From: Bacillota bacterium
Lineage (GTDB): Bacteria > Bacillota > Clostridia > Christensenellales > UMGS416
DNA: 64,000 nt
Reading direction: 5' to 3'
NCBI GenBank assembly: GCA_023398815.1
Contig: JAEWRW010000006.1
Coordinates: 1 to 64,000 of the forward strand
The translations under genes and the position numbers were made by a program. Under the pieces are notes generated by a model. That model made no database searches. It was not told where the DNA came from and saw nothing but the letters and a program-made list of their open reading frames with translations. How positions within the stretch are numbered: the stretch's first letter is position 1; every line of letters begins with the position of its first letter. Of this stretch, positions 8,422 through 17,261 are shown one piece after another.

Positions 8422-10035
8422 TCAGGGGTTGCTCCTTTCGGTGTGTCGCAAGAGTTTGTGCTCAATGGAGTCCACCAGCGCCAGCATACTGGCGTGGATG
8501 ACGTCGGTGGAGACGCCTACCGTCGTCCAGCTCTGCTCGCCGTCGGTGCTCTCAATGACGACGCGCACGCGGGAGGCGGTGGCCGAGCGGCTGTCCAGCA
8601 CGCGGACGCGGTAGTCGGTCAGGTGCACACGGCTGAGTATGGGGTAGAACACCTCCAGCGCCCGGCGCAAGGCTTGGTCCAGCGCGTGGACCGGGCCGTC
8701 ACCCTCGCCAGCGGTCACCTGCTTGCGGCCATCCACATCCACCCGTACGGTGCCAAAGGCACTGATGCCGGTCTCGTCGGGCAGCTCGTCGATGCACTTG
8801 TAATAGTCCACGTGGAAGAACGGCTGGTAGGGTGCCAGCTCCTTGCGCACGAAGAGCTCAAAGGACCCCTCGGCGCCGTCAAACTGGTAACCTTCGTGCT
8901 CCAGTTCTTTTAGCCGCGCCGTCAATGAACGAATGGCGTCGCCGTTGCGGTCGATATCCGGGAAGAGCAGGCCGATCTTCTGCGCCAGGGCGCTGCGGCC
9001 GGCGACCTCCGAGAGCAGGAACTGCCGCTCGTTGCCCACGGCCTCCGGTTCGATGTGCTCAAAGGTGCGGGAGAGCTTGGTTACCCCGTCGATGTGCATG
9101 CCGCCCTTGTGGGCGAAGGCATTCATGCCCACATAGGGCGCGCGGTCATCGAGTGCAACGTTGGAGATCTCCGCCACCGTGCGGGCCACGGCCGTGAGGT
9201 TGGCCACATTCTCCGCCGGCAGACAGGCGTAGCCCAGCTTCAGCTGCAGCGTGGGCACGATGGCCGAAAGGTTGGCGTTGCCGCAGCGCTCGCCATACCC
9301 CAGGAATGTGCCCTGCACGTGGGTGGCGCCGTGCTGCACCGCCACCACCGAGTTGGCTACGGCCATGCCGCAGTCGTCGTGGCAGTGAATGCCGACCTGA
9401 CCGGGGAAGGCCGCGCTCACCGTGCTCACGATAGCGGCCATGCCGTCGGGCAGGGTGCCGCCGTTGGTGTCACACAGCACCAGACCCGCCGCGCCGGCCC
9501 CGTGGGCGGTGCGCAGCACCTCCATGGCGTAGGCGGTGTTGTTGCGGTAGCCATCAAAGAAGTGCTCGGCGTCAAAGAACACCGTGCGTCCCTGCCGACG
9601 GAAGTAAGCGAGCGTTTCACCGATGAGGTCGAGGTTCTGCTGGAGCGTGACCCCCAGCACCCGCTCGGCGTGCAAGTCCCACGCCTTGCCGAAGATCACC
9701 ACGACCTCGGTTTCCGCCGCCAGCAGCGCCTGCACCGATGGGTCGGCGTCCACGGTCAGGCTCTTGTGCCGGGTACTGCCGAAAGCCGCCAGCTTGCTGT
9801 GGCGAAATTGGAGCTTCTTCACCCGCTGGAAGAATTCAGCTTCCTTGGGGTTGGAGGCAGGGTTGCCCGCCTCGATGTAGGCCAGGCCCAGGTCATCGAG
9901 GGTCTGGCACAGGTGGAGCTTGTCCCCCACCGAAAAGGCAATGCCTCGTGCTTGGGCCCCGTCCCGCAGCGTGGTGTCGAGAATCTCCACCGCGCCCCTG
10001 GGCGGGCTGGCCGCCGGGTTGTGTTCCTTCTCCAT
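8422..10035 (-). CDS. cimA: (R)-citramalate synthase
   Basis: Condenses pyruvate with acetyl-CoA to citramalate, opening the threonine-independent route to 2-oxobutyrate and isoleucine. At 537 residues it has the length of the longer CimA class. It begins with the DRE-TIM motif EILDTTLRDGAQARG (LeuA has GEQSPG here), then IHCHDDCGMAVANS and a C-terminal allosteric domain. GGAGG precedes the ATG. Placed between leuA and leuC, it shares LeuCDB. Homocitrate synthase is a less likely alternative given the operon. Confidence 0.93.
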   Translation of the reverse strand: MEKEHNPAASPPRGAVEILDTTLRDGAQARGIAFSVGDKLHLCQTLDDLGLAYIEAGNPASNPKEAEFFQRVKKLQFRHSKLAAFGSTRHKSLTVDADPSVQALLAAETEVVVIFGKAWDLHAERVLGVTLQQNLDLIGETLAYFRRQGRTVFFDAEHFFDGYRNNTAYAMEVLRTAHGAGAAGLVLCDTNGGTLPDGMAAIVSTVSAAFPGQVGIHCHDDCGMAVANSVVAVQHGATHVQGTFLGYGERCGNANLSAIVPTLQLKLGYACLPAENVANLTAVARTVAEISNVALDDRAPYVGMNAFAHKGGMHIDGVTKLSRTFEHIEPEAVGNERQFLLSEVAGRSALAQKIGLLFPDIDRNGDAIRSLTARLKELEHEGYQFDGAEGSFELFVRKELAPYQPFFHVDYYKCIDELPDETGISAFGTVRVDVDGRKQVTAGEGDGPVHALDQALRRALEVFYPILSRVHLTDYRVRVLDSRSATASRVRVVIESTDGEQSWTTVGVSTDVIHASMLALVDSIEHKLLRHTERSNP

Positions 10036-10053
10036 GGCGTTCCTCCCGCCCCG

Positions 10054-11577
10054 TCAAAGCGAGGCTTCGGGTTCGTCGTGCAGGTAGCGGTTGACGGCGT
10101 GCAGGTAGGCCTTAATGGAGGCCTCAATGATGTCGGTGGAGGTGCCGCGGCCCCTCTGCCAACGGTCATTGGCCAGGATGCGCACATCGGCTACGCCCAG
10201 GGCGTCCTGCCCCTCGGTGGCGGAGTGGATGCGGTAGCTCTCCAGCTTGAAGTCGATGCCCACCAGCTTATTGATGGCCTGGAACGCCGCGTCCACCGGG
10301 CCGTCGCCGGTGGCCACCTGCTCCACCGACTCACCATCCTGTATGACGCGGACGATGGCCGTGGCCGAGATGGTGTTGCCGGAGTTGACGACGAACCGGT
10401 CGTAGACGTACTTTTCGCAGCCCGCCAGCAGGTAGGGCTCCACCAATGCCTCCAGGTCGCGCTCGTCGATGGTCTTCTTGAGGTCGGCCAGACGCTTGAA
10501 CTCCACCGCGACGCGGTCGATGGTGCCCTCGGGCAGGCTGTAGCCCATCTCCTTGAGTTTCTCTTCCAGCGCGTGGCGGCCACTGTGCTTGCCCAGCACC
10601 ATCTGGTTCTTGGTGATGCCCACGGCCTCGGGGCTCATGATCTCGTAGGTGGCGCGGTTGGCCATCACCCCGTGCTGGTGGATGCCAGCCTCGTGGGCAA
10701 AGGCATTGGCCCCCACCACGGCCTTGTTGGCCTGCACCGGCTGGCCGGTGATGCTCGTCAAGAGCCGGCTCGTCGGGTAAATTTGCCGGGTGTCCACCCC
10801 GCAATCGAGGCCGTAGAAGGCCTTACGGGTGTGGAGACCCATGACGATCTCCTCCAGGCTGGCGTTGCCAGCCCGCTCGCCGATGCCGTTGACGGTGCAC
10901 TCCACCTGCCGCACGCCGGCCTGCACCGCGGCCAGGGAGTTGGCAACCCCCAGCCCCAGGTCGTTGTGGCAGTGGGTGGCGAAGACAACCTTGCCGGCCC
11001 CCTCCACGTTGGCAACGAGGTAGCTCATGAGGTCGTACATCTCCTGTGGTGTGGCGTAACCCACGGTGTCGGGGATGTTGACGGTGGAAGCCCCGGCGCG
11101 GATGGCGGCCTCGCACACCTGGCGCAGATAGTCCCGGTCGCTGCGGGTGGCGTCCTCGGCGGAGAACTCCACGTCCTCGCAGAGGTTGCGGGCGTAGGCC
11201 ACCATGGCGGCGGCCTGCTCCAGCGCCTGCTCCCGGGTCATCTTGAGCTTGTATTCCAGATGGATGTCGCTGGTGGCGAGGAACGTGTGGATGCGGGGAC
11301 GGCGCGCGCCTTTCAGGGCCTCAGCCGCCCGGTCGATGTCGCGCGGCAGAGCGCGGGAGAGCGACGCCACCACGGGCTCCCGCAGGTGGAGGGCGATCTG
11401 CCGCACGGCCTCAAAGTCGCCGGGGGAGGCGATGGCGAACCCCGCCTCGATCACATCGACCTTCAAAAGTTCCAGCTGCCGTGCAAGGTCAATCTTTTCC
11501 TTCAAGTTCATGCTGCAGCCGGGGGATTGTTCTCCATCCCGTAACGTGGTGTCGAAAATCAAAACGCGTTCGTCCAT
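10054..11577 (-). CDS. leuA: 2-isopropylmalate synthase
   Basis: First committed step of leucine synthesis: acetyl-CoA plus 2-oxoisovalerate to 2-isopropylmalate. It has 507 residues. It opens with MDERVLIFDTTLRDGEQSPG, then THCHNDLGLGVANSLAA, and carries the C-terminal regulatory LeuA dimer domain, where leucine feedback normally acts. AAAGGAGG stands in front of the ATG at 11577. The gap to cimA is 18 nt. Confidence 0.97.
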   Translation of the reverse strand: MDERVLIFDTTLRDGEQSPGCSMNLKEKIDLARQLELLKVDVIEAGFAIASPGDFEAVRQIALHLREPVVASLSRALPRDIDRAAEALKGARRPRIHTFLATSDIHLEYKLKMTREQALEQAAAMVAYARNLCEDVEFSAEDATRSDRDYLRQVCEAAIRAGASTVNIPDTVGYATPQEMYDLMSYLVANVEGAGKVVFATHCHNDLGLGVANSLAAVQAGVRQVECTVNGIGERAGNASLEEIVMGLHTRKAFYGLDCGVDTRQIYPTSRLLTSITGQPVQANKAVVGANAFAHEAGIHQHGVMANRATYEIMSPEAVGITKNQMVLGKHSGRHALEEKLKEMGYSLPEGTIDRVAVEFKRLADLKKTIDERDLEALVEPYLLAGCEKYVYDRFVVNSGNTISATAIVRVIQDGESVEQVATGDGPVDAAFQAINKLVGIDFKLESYRIHSATEGQDALGVADVRILANDRWQRGRGTSTDIIEASIKAYLHAVNRYLHDEPEASL

Positions 11578-11639
11578 CGTCGTCGCCTCCTTTGGCCGTT
11601 ATTGTTGCGCAAAGCGCGTGTTCGTCGGGTGTGTTCGGG

Positions 11640-12632
11640 TTATTTCTTGCTCCAGCTCATCATGGAGCGCAGGCGCTTGCCCACCTGCTCGATCTGCAGC
11701 TCCTGCTCCACCCGCCGGCGCGCGCGGAAGTTCGGGCGGTTGGCGCGGTTCTCCAGGATCCAATCGCGGGCAAACACGCCCTCCTGGATCTCCTGGAGCA
11801 CCTTCTTCATTTCCTTGCGGGTGTCCTCGGTGATGAGGCGGCGGCCCACGCGGTAGTCACCATATTCAGCGGTGTCGCTGATGGAATAGCGCATGTAGGA
11901 AAGGCCGCCCTGGTTCATGAGGTCCACGATGAGCTTCATCTCGTGCATGCACTCAAAGTAGGCGATCTCCGGCTCGTACCCGGCCTGCACCAGGGTGTCA
12001 AACCCGGCCTTGATGAGCTCGCTCACGCCGCCGCACAGCACGCACTGCTCGCCGAAGAGGTCACTCTCGGTTTCCTCGCGGAAGGTCGTCTGCAGCACAC
12101 CGGCCCGCGCCCCGCCGATGCCCGCCGCGTAGGCCAGGGCGATCTCCTTGGCCTTGCCAGTGGCGTCCTGGTGCACGGCGATGAGACAGGGCACGCCGCG
12201 GCCTTCCTGATACTGGCTACGCACGGTGTGGCCCGGGCCCTTGGGGGCGATCATGATGACGTCCACGTCAGCCGGGGGGATGATCTGCTCAAAATGCACG
12301 TTGAAACCATGGGCGAAGGCCAGCGCCTTGCCGCTGGTCATGGCCGCGGCGATGTCCTTCTCATACAGGGCAGCCTGCTTCTCGTCGTTGATGAGGATCA
12401 TGACGAGGTCGGCTGCCTTGGCAGCGTCCGCCGCCGTCATCACCTTGAGCCCGGCGGCTTCGGCCTTGGCCCAGGAGGGGCTGCCGTCATAGAGGCCGAC
12501 GACGACCTTGACGCCCGAATCCTGCAGGTTCAGTGCGTGGGCATGGCCCTGGCTGCCGTAGCCAATGATGGCTACCGTCTTGCCATTGAGCAGGGAAAGG
12601 TCGCAGTCGCTCGCGTAGTACATCTTTGCCAT
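11640..12632 (-). CDS. ilvC: Ketol-acid reductoisomerase
   Basis: NAD(P)H-dependent isomeroreductase acting after acetolactate synthase. It has 330 residues (class I). The Rossmann fingerprint GYGSQGHAHALNLQDSG is followed by a short cofactor loop (GLYDGSPSWAKAE) and the knotted C-terminal domain with DLFGEQCVLCGG. ATG at 12632 with AAGGAGG upstream; the frame is open further upstream, but those codons overlap ilvN and lack homology. Confidence 0.97.
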   Translation of the reverse strand: MAKMYYASDCDLSLLNGKTVAIIGYGSQGHAHALNLQDSGVKVVVGLYDGSPSWAKAEAAGLKVMTAADAAKAADLVMILINDEKQAALYEKDIAAAMTSGKALAFAHGFNVHFEQIIPPADVDVIMIAPKGPGHTVRSQYQEGRGVPCLIAVHQDATGKAKEIALAYAAGIGGARAGVLQTTFREETESDLFGEQCVLCGGVSELIKAGFDTLVQAGYEPEIAYFECMHEMKLIVDLMNQGGLSYMRYSISDTAEYGDYRVGRRLITEDTRKEMKKVLQEIQEGVFARDWILENRANRPNFRARRRVEQELQIEQVGKRLRSMMSWSKK

Positions 12633-12672
12633 GGGAATTGCCTCCTTGTATGTCCGTTCTATTATAAGAATT

Positions 12673-13167
12673 TTATATGGTGCTGAGTAAGGCGTCATCG
12701 CCCCGGGAGAGGGCCACCAGCCCTGTGCGGGCCAGCTCCACGATTCCAAAGGGCGTCAGCGCGGCAATGAGCCGGTCAATTTCATCGAGGTCGCCAATGG
12801 CCTCCACCGTGACAGTGCTCTCGCCCATGTCCACCACCGTGGCGTGGGCCGCACTCACCGTGTCCATCAATTCCCGCCCGCGCCCGGCGCGCACCTTGAG
12901 GAGTGCCACCTCCCGCGCGGTGACGGGGCCTTCATCGAGGACCGAGACACCCTTGACGTCGATGAGTTTGCCCACCTGTTTGACGATCTGCTCCAGCATC
13001 GCCTCGTCGGCGGTCACCACCACGGTGATGCGCGAATAGGCATCGTCCTCGGTCGTGCTGACCGTCAGGCTGTCGATGTTGTAATACCGGCGGGTAAAGA
13101 GCCCCGCCACCCGGCTGAGGACGCCCGGTTGGTTGCTGACCACCATGGAAAGCAATCGTCTGCGCAT
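12673..13167 (-). CDS. ilvN: Acetolactate synthase, regulatory (small) subunit
   Basis: ACT-domain subunit that stimulates IlvB and carries valine inhibition. It has 164 residues; the N-terminal ACT domain begins MRRRLLSMVVSNQPGVLSRVAGLF, and the C-terminal ALS_ss_C half has AIGDLDEIDRLI. Start 13167 has a GGAGGGGGG tract upstream. It is the first gene after the T-box, about nine kilobases from its catalytic partner ilvB in the same operon. Confidence 0.95.
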   Translation of the reverse strand: MRRRLLSMVVSNQPGVLSRVAGLFTRRYYNIDSLTVSTTEDDAYSRITVVVTADEAMLEQIVKQVGKLIDVKGVSVLDEGPVTAREVALLKVRAGRGRELMDTVSAAHATVVDMGESTVTVEAIGDLDEIDRLIAALTPFGIVELARTGLVALSRGDDALLSTI

Positions 13168-13202
13168 GGCGCATTCCCCCCTCCTCGCTTGAAATGGGTA
13201 CA

Positions 13203-13492
13203 AAAAAGCCCGCCTGTATGTCACCATAGAGACGGGGTTGCCCTCGCGTTACCACTCTATTTGCCCGGCTGGTGCACGGGCCTCTTGTTCCGGTTCGGGT
13301 GCGCGGCCACGCTGTCGCCCACTGAAACCGGCTGGCTGTAACGGGCCACCCCGTATGCCCTACCTGCCCCATGGCCATTCAGGCAATCGGCTCGGGAGTG
13401 AGTTGCCCACCGCTGCCCGCCCCGGCTCGCACCAACCGCCGGTTCTCTTCCTCGGGTCTGCCACGGACGCTCTCCGTCATCGCTTTAATATT
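13203..13492 (-). ncRNA. T-box riboswitch, leucine type, controlling the ilv-leu operon
   Basis: Read on the minus strand. The T-box sequence AGAGTGGTAACGCG is at 13258-13245, followed by a terminator hairpin (about 13240-13210) and TTTTTTG. Stem I contains the GGTTGGTGCGAGCC distal element (about 13434). The specifier region reads AACTCACTCCCGAGC, placing CTC (Leu) at 13402-13400, six bases before GAGC; the same spacing holds in the two other T-boxes here. Uncharged tRNA-Leu should prevent termination and switch on all nine downstream genes. The variant TAACGCG (usually TACCGCG) is unusual but within the known range. Confidence 0.92.
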
Positions 13493-13498
13493 TGCCTG

Positions 13499-13527
13499 AG
13501 TATAGCACCCTTTTCCCCACGGCACAA
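13499..13527 (-). promoter_or_regulatory. Promoter of the T-box/ilv-leu operon
   Basis: Minus strand: -35 TTGTGC (13527-13522), 17-nt spacer, -10 TATACT (13504-13499). Transcription would start near 13492, just before the T-box stem I. Confidence 0.7.
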
Positions 13528-13644
13528 GCGGGTTTCTGTTCCTAACATTCCGTTTTATTGATGTCAATCCGGTATTATTCTGCCATTCGGAAAAATGTGT
13601 CTGCCGTTGCCGCTCTTGGCTCGTTAACACTGCCCACGCGCCCC

Positions 13645-13673
13645 TTGACAGCACCGGCCCAATTCCCTACAAT
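13645..13673 (+). promoter_or_regulatory. Promoter of the methionine T-box
   Basis: Consensus TTGACA at 13645-13650, 17-nt spacer, TACAAT at 13668-13673. It is divergent from the ilv-leu promoter. Confidence 0.8.
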
Positions 13674-13679
13674 GAACCT

Positions 13680-13933
13680 GCCAAATCAAAGGCGATGAAC
13701 GGAAGAGTACCTTCGCAGATGCCCACAGAGAGCCGGGACGGGTGGGAACCGGCGGCGGATGGCGATGGGAACATGGCCCGGGAGCCTTGGGGCCCAGCGC
13801 AAGCAAGCCCCGACGGATGCGCCCGTTACCGCGCGACGCGTTCCTGTGACGCGAGCAAGGCTGCCCGGTGGGCGGCGAATCAGGGTGGTACCGCGAGCGA
13901 CCTCGCCCCTGCCAAGGGGCGAGGTCTATTTGT
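13680..13933 (+). ncRNA. T-box riboswitch, methionine type
   Basis: AGAGAGCCGGG near 13727 and a GGTGGGAACCGG distal element start stem I. The specifier loop GAACATGGCCCGGGAGC places ATG (Met) at 13773-13775, six bases before GAGC. The T-box sequence AGGGTGGTACCGCG is at 13882-13895. A long terminator stem (13899-13926) follows, ending in only a weak TATTTGT tract. The natural target is metG, but a lipoprotein gene lies between. Confidence 0.9.
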
Positions 13934-14272
13934 ACTCCTCGGAGGGGGATTGCATCCCCCTTCCGAACCTCCCCCGCTGCTTGCGGATGCTTGGTGTTGT
14001 GGGGCTTGGCGGCGAGTGAATCGCCGCCGCGCGTCGGGGAGGGCAGTAGGCTGGGCTGGCGGTTTGGAGGCGGGGTACGGCGCAGGAACGGTTTCGCTAC
14101 CGCAAAGCCGTCCACTGTGTGCGGATGTCCGGCGTCCCCGGTTCGGCAGCGGAACTCGTCGTCCTGTGTGGGAGTCAAATGGGTATCTGGAAAGAAGTGG
14201 TGTGCCCGGCGGAAGGGCTGGCGGCACCCCTTGTCCAATGCATACGATGATCGGCAGGAAGGAGCGGTAACC
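13934..14272 (+). other. Long untranslated stretch between Met T-box and lipoprotein gene
   Basis: About 340 nt with no convincing gene. It contains small GC hairpins, for example GGGGGATTGCATCCCCC near 13943-13959 and GGCGGCGA/TCGCCGCC at 14008-14028. The last 20 nt hold the AGGAAGGAG ribosome binding site for the next gene. I saw no strong promoter, so the lipoprotein and metG may depend on T-box readthrough. Confidence 0.5.
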
Positions 14273-15223
14273 ATGAACAGGCGCATGGCTTCCGTCACAG
14301 GTTCCGTCACGGTGGCAATCGTTGGCGTTGCGCTGGTCTTCTCCGCCTGCGCAGCAGGAGCACACACGACGCTGGACGGCACGCCAATGGGGAGCGTTCC
14401 TGTCCGAACCCCGCAAAGCCCAGAAGCCACGGCCAAAGGAACCCCTTGGCCAAGTCCAACGGTTGCTGTTGCAACAGAAGAAACGCAGTACCCGCAGGAG
14501 TTGACAATTTTGAGTTCTCAGGAGGGACTGGCTCTCCTACGGCAAAAGCTGCCTGCGGACTTTGGCGAACCGACATTCGTCGGCGTCAACAACAGCGCGG
14601 ACGGCGAGCAGCAGTGGCTGGAATTTGTTACCTCTAGGGTAACTGTCAAACTCAATGCGGTCACCGAGGAGATTGACAGCCTGACCGTGCTGAACGCAAG
14701 GCACGCCACCGGGGAGGAGCTGCACTTGGACGCAGCACGCCAGAGAGCAGAGTCCTTCGCGGCCACTTATCGGCCGGACCTGGATCTTGCTGCGCTGAAG
14801 TTGGTTACCAGTGAACGATACGACGAAGGCGATGCATACCGATACCAGTTCGAATGGAAAGAATACCGCAATGAGGTATACACGGGGAGCGGCATCCTGA
14901 TGGAGTTGGCCAGTAGCGGCGCGTTGCTGGGCTTTCACGCCAGCAAGCGCAACGTTGACACCAGCGGTCTCACCATACCAAAGGCGCAGGCCGTAGACTT
15001 GACGCTGGCGTTCCTGGGCTCGGGCGTGAAGGGCATCGGCATGACCGACGAGCTCCACCGGGCGCTATTGCTGGAGGACGCGGAGCTGGTCGCCAAAGGG
15101 GAGTCCGTTGCCTGGAAGATCACTCTGCACACCCCGGAGGGATACGACGACATCGACCACTGTTTTTGGGTTTGGGTGGACGCCCGAACCGGAGAAGTGC
15201 TTGACTACGCGGCGTGCGCCTGA
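14273..15223 (+). CDS. Putative PepSY-like lipoprotein
   Basis: Secreted, probably lipid-anchored protein of 316 residues. The N-terminus is a signal peptide with a basic start, a hydrophobic core and a lipobox-like LVFSAC, with Cys near residue 25. A Pro/Thr-rich linker follows. The C-terminal half looks like PepSY/YcdB-type domains, ending in AWKITLHTPEGYDDI and WVWVDARTGEVLDYA. The function of such domains here is unknown; they are often linked to protease inhibition at the cell surface. It lies between the Met T-box and metG on the same strand, so may be co-transcribed with the tRNA synthetase. The ATG at 14273 follows AGGAAGGAG. Confidence 0.75.
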   Translation: MNRRMASVTGSVTVAIVGVALVFSACAAGAHTTLDGTPMGSVPVRTPQSPEATAKGTPWPSPTVAVATEETQYPQELTILSSQEGLALLRQKLPADFGEPTFVGVNNSADGEQQWLEFVTSRVTVKLNAVTEEIDSLTVLNARHATGEELHLDAARQRAESFAATYRPDLDLAALKLVTSERYDEGDAYRYQFEWKEYRNEVYTGSGILMELASSGALLGFHASKRNVDTSGLTIPKAQAVDLTLAFLGSGVKGIGMTDELHRALLLEDAELVAKGESVAWKITLHTPEGYDDIDHCFWVWVDARTGEVLDYAACA

Positions 15224-15317
15224 GCGCAAAGCCTTATTGAAACAAATCACGGCCCACGAGGCCATCGACGAACGACCAACACCCGCCCCATGGGCGCAGA
15301 AACGAAGGAGACGGGAC

Positions 15318-17261
15318 ATGAGCAAGCAGACATTCTACATCACCACGCCCATCTACTACCCCAGCGGCAAGCTGCACATCGGCCACAGCTACTGCACCGT
15401 GGCTGCCGACACCATGGCCCGCTACAAGCGCCTGCGGGGCTACGACGTGTACTTCCTGACCGGCACCGACGAGCATGGGCAGAAGATTGAGGAGCGCGCC
15501 AAGGCCGCCGGCGTCACGCCACAGGCCTTCGTTGACGACATCGTCGCCGGCATCAAGGACTTGTGGAAGACCATGGACATCACCTACAACGACTTCATCC
15601 GCACCACCGAGGAGCGCCACAAGGTGAAGGTGCAGAAGATCTTCCGCCAGCTCTATGAGCAGGGCGACATCTACAAGGGTACCTATAAGGGTTGGTACTG
15701 TACCCCCTGCGAGGCGTTCTGGACCGAGACGCAGCTGAAGGACGGCAAGTGCCCCGACTGCGGCCGCGAGGTGCGCCTGGCCGAGGAGGAAGCCTATTTC
15801 TTCCGCACCAGCCGCTACCAGCAGTGGCTCATTGACTACATCGAGAGCCACCCGGATTTCATCCAGCCCGTCAGCCGCAAGAACGAGATGCTCAACAACT
15901 TCCTGAAACCGGGCCTCGAAGACCTGTGCGTGTCGCGCACGTCGTTCACCTGGGGCATCCCGGTGGACTTTGACCCAAAGCACGTCGTCTACGTGTGGGT
16001 GGACGCCCTTAGCAACTACATCACGGCCCTCGGCTGGGGCAGCGAGGACGACAGCCTCTACCGCAAGTATTGGCCGGCGGACATTCATCTTGTGGGTAAG
16101 GAGATCGTGCGCTTCCACACCATCATCTGGCCCATCATTCTACACGCGATGGGCCTGCCGCTGCCCAAGCAGGTCTTCGGCCACGGGTGGCTGGTGATGG
16201 GTGGGGACAAGATGAGCAAATCCAAGGGCAACGTGGTGGACCCCGGCGTGCTGGTCGAGCGCTACGGCCTCGATGCCATCCGCTACTTCCTGCTGCGGGA
16301 GATGCCCTTCGGCGCCGACGGCGAGTTCAGCAACCGTGCGCTCCTCAATCGCATCAACGCCGACCTTGCCAACGACCTGGGGAACCTCGCCAGCCGCACG
16401 GCTGCCATGGTGCAGAAGTATTTCAACGGCGTGCTGCCCGGCCCCGGCGCGCTGGGCGAAGAGGAGAAGGCTCTGCGGACACTGGCCGAGGCCACAGTGC
16501 AGCGCTTTGGCGAGCTCATGGACGGCATGCAGTTCTCCCTGGCGCTGACCGAGCTGTGGAAGCTCATCGGCGAGTGCAACCGCTACATCGACGTGACCGC
16601 CCCCTGGGTGCTGGCGCGAGACGAGGCCAACCGCGAAAAGCTGGGCACCGTCATGTACCACCTGGCCGAGTGCCTGCGCATCGCGGCGGTGCTGCTGCAG
16701 CCCTGCTTCACCCGCACGCCGGCCCGGCTCTTTGAGCTGCTGGGCGTGACCGAAGAGGCCCTGAAAAGCTGGGACTCGGCCGCCACATTCGGCGCGCTGC
16801 CAGCGGGTAGTGCCATCGCCGTGCTGCCGGTGCTCTTCCCCCGGCTGGATGTGGAGGCCGAGCTTGAGACCCTGGCCGAACTGGGCAAGCCCGCCACCCC
16901 GCCGGTGAAGAAGGTGGGTGGGCCCCAGAAGGACGAAATCGGCATTGAGGAGTTTGAGAAGAGCGACCTGCGGCTGGCCAAGGTGACCGCCTGCGAGGCC
17001 GTACCCAAGAGCGACAAGCTGCTGAAACTGACGCTGGAGGTGGGGGCCCTGGGTACCCGCACGGTGGCCAGCGGCATCGCCAAATACTACAAGCCCGAGG
17101 AGATGGTGGGCAAGACCGTGGTGCTGGTGTGCAACCTCAAGCCCGTGAAGCTGCGCGGGGTGCTGAGCGAGGGCATGATCCTCTGCGCCAGCGACGACGA
17201 GGGCAACCTGAAACTGGTGGGCCCCGAGGGTCTGCTGCCCGATGGGTCGGAAGTGCGATGA
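15318..17261 (+). CDS. metG: Methionyl-tRNA synthetase
   Basis: Class I synthetase charging tRNA-Met, 647 residues. The HIGH motif is in PSGKLHIGHSYC, the zinc knuckle in CTPCEAFW and CPDCGREV, and the KMSKS loop in DKMSKSKGNVVDPG. A C-terminal tRNA-binding domain of EMAP-II type starts near residue 545 (FEKSDLRLAKVTACEAVPKS). The frame is open upstream, but the ATG at 15318 has GGAGACGGG before it and gives the conserved MSKQTFYITTPIYYPSGK. It overlaps tatD by 4 nt (ATGA). Regulation by the upstream Met T-box is likely. Confidence 0.97.
   Translation: MSKQTFYITTPIYYPSGKLHIGHSYCTVAADTMARYKRLRGYDVYFLTGTDEHGQKIEERAKAAGVTPQAFVDDIVAGIKDLWKTMDITYNDFIRTTEERHKVKVQKIFRQLYEQGDIYKGTYKGWYCTPCEAFWTETQLKDGKCPDCGREVRLAEEEAYFFRTSRYQQWLIDYIESHPDFIQPVSRKNEMLNNFLKPGLEDLCVSRTSFTWGIPVDFDPKHVVYVWVDALSNYITALGWGSEDDSLYRKYWPADIHLVGKEIVRFHTIIWPIILHAMGLPLPKQVFGHGWLVMGGDKMSKSKGNVVDPGVLVERYGLDAIRYFLLREMPFGADGEFSNRALLNRINADLANDLGNLASRTAAMVQKYFNGVLPGPGALGEEEKALRTLAEATVQRFGELMDGMQFSLALTELWKLIGECNRYIDVTAPWVLARDEANREKLGTVMYHLAECLRIAAVLLQPCFTRTPARLFELLGVTEEALKSWDSAATFGALPAGSAIAVLPVLFPRLDVEAELETLAELGKPATPPVKKVGGPQKDEIGIEEFEKSDLRLAKVTACEAVPKSDKLLKLTLEVGALGTRTVASGIAKYYKPEEMVGKTVVLVCNLKPVKLRGVLSEGMILCASDDEGNLKLVGPEGLLPDGSEVR

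Noticed and set aside
9055..11544. Very long open frame (829 codons) on the plus strand opposite leuA and cimA
   Set aside because: It is the antisense shadow of two well-supported genes in GC-rich DNA; the composition is His/Gly/Val-rich without any domain, and there is no ribosome binding site.
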